Shown piece after piece: positions 6,028 through 6,227 of a stretch of DNA of 6,227 nt. Below the pieces are notes generated by a model. That model was not told the origin of the DNA and did not search any database. It saw nothing but the letters and a program-made list of their open reading frames with translations. Positions within the stretch are counted from its first letter, which is position 1. Every line of letters starts with the position of its first letter. A program made the translations under genes and the position numbers. The DNA is from Clostridiales bacterium (GTDB taxonomy: Bacteria > Bacillota > Clostridia > Oscillospirales > Acutalibacteraceae): the NCBI GenBank assembly GCA_019416395.1, contig DXXH01000013.1, positions 1-6,227 of the forward strand, in the 5' to 3' direction.

Positions 6028-6114
6028 CCAGCGAGACGCTGGACCCGATTCGCGCATCGGGCGGCTTGCTTCGCTGCGCGCTGTTCTGGCCGTGAATGCA
6101 CGTCCGCGCCGAAA
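6028..6114. repeat. 87-bp mosaic repeat, copy A
   Basis: Opens with the hairpin CCAGCGAGACGCTGG (6028-6042), passes through an 18-base exact inverted match (6047-6064) to 2526-2543, and ends with the inverted form of the 34-bp module (6077-6110; 26 of 34 positions match 2480-2513). It lies 17 bases upstream of the kinase ribosome binding site, so it is probably in the 5' leader or promoter zone of that operon. Confidence 0.88.
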
Positions 6115-6140
6115 ATTTCCAGGTGGTTTACACCAGCTCA

Positions 6141-6227
6141 CCAGCGTGACGCTGGACCCACGTCGCGCATCGGGCGGCTTGCTTCGCTGCGCGCTGTTCT
6201 GGCCGTGAATGCACGTCCGCGCCGAAA
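6141..6227. repeat. 87-bp mosaic repeat, copy B (at window edge)
   Basis: Differs from copy A at only four positions, all in the first 22 bases; the last 65 bases (6163-6227) are identical to 6050-6114. It starts with CCAGCGTGACGCTGG, the same 15-mer as at 2354-2368. The copies are separated by 26 unrelated bases. The repeat may continue beyond the window. Confidence 0.88.

Noticed and set aside
4509..6101. Longer kinase start at 6101
   Set aside because: The extra 35 residues are encoded by the 87-bp repeat and leader, whereas the ATG at 5996 has a perfect ribosome binding site.

Overview
The window looks like chromosomal DNA from a GC-rich Firmicute, most plausibly a gut-type clostridium of the Oscillospiraceae. 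The grounds are strong AAAGGAG ribosome binding sites, a polyamine-type ABC transporter with a lipoprotein solute receptor, and the Firmicutes pairing of a DUF1385/YqhQ membrane protein with prmC. The family-level assignment is inference from gene content and composition, not a database match.

Layout: positions 1-291 hold no gene I can name, only an exact 30-bp direct repeat (1-30 and 97-126). On the + strand, potC (292-1086) and potD (1094-2146) are the last two genes of a spermidine/putrescine-type ABC importer operon; potA and potB would lie upstream, outside the window. A strong intrinsic terminator (2269-2306) closes this unit. Positions 2147-2732 are otherwise a mosaic of GC-rich hairpin repeats. 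On the - strand, read from high to low coordinates, come a membrane sensor histidine kinase (5996-4509), a DUF1385 protein (4516-3578) and the release-factor methyltransferase PrmC (3581-2715). These three overlap by 8 and 4 nt and form a tight, probably translationally coupled operon. Positions 5997-6227 hold the kinase ribosome binding site and two copies of an 87-bp repeat, related to the 2.1-2.7 kb repeats but in opposite orientation.

The two transcription units converge on the repeat zone. PotC would be one of the two permease subunits and PotD the extracellular receptor of a small cationic-ligand importer, although several pocket residues known from E. coli PotD seem not to be kept. PrmC methylates the GGQ glutamine of class I release factors; its usual neighbour prfA is not downstream here. 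The kinase has all catalytic boxes, but no response regulator gene is visible.

The most interesting content is the repeat family. It has modular hairpins (GNRA-loop stems, CCAGCG/CGCTGG stems, an ACGAAA-loop stem with a compensatory base-pair change between copies), occurs in both orientations around the three-gene block, and supplies the last residues and stop codon of prmC. I found no promoter I would defend, and no tRNA, rRNA, CRISPR array, transposase or phage gene.
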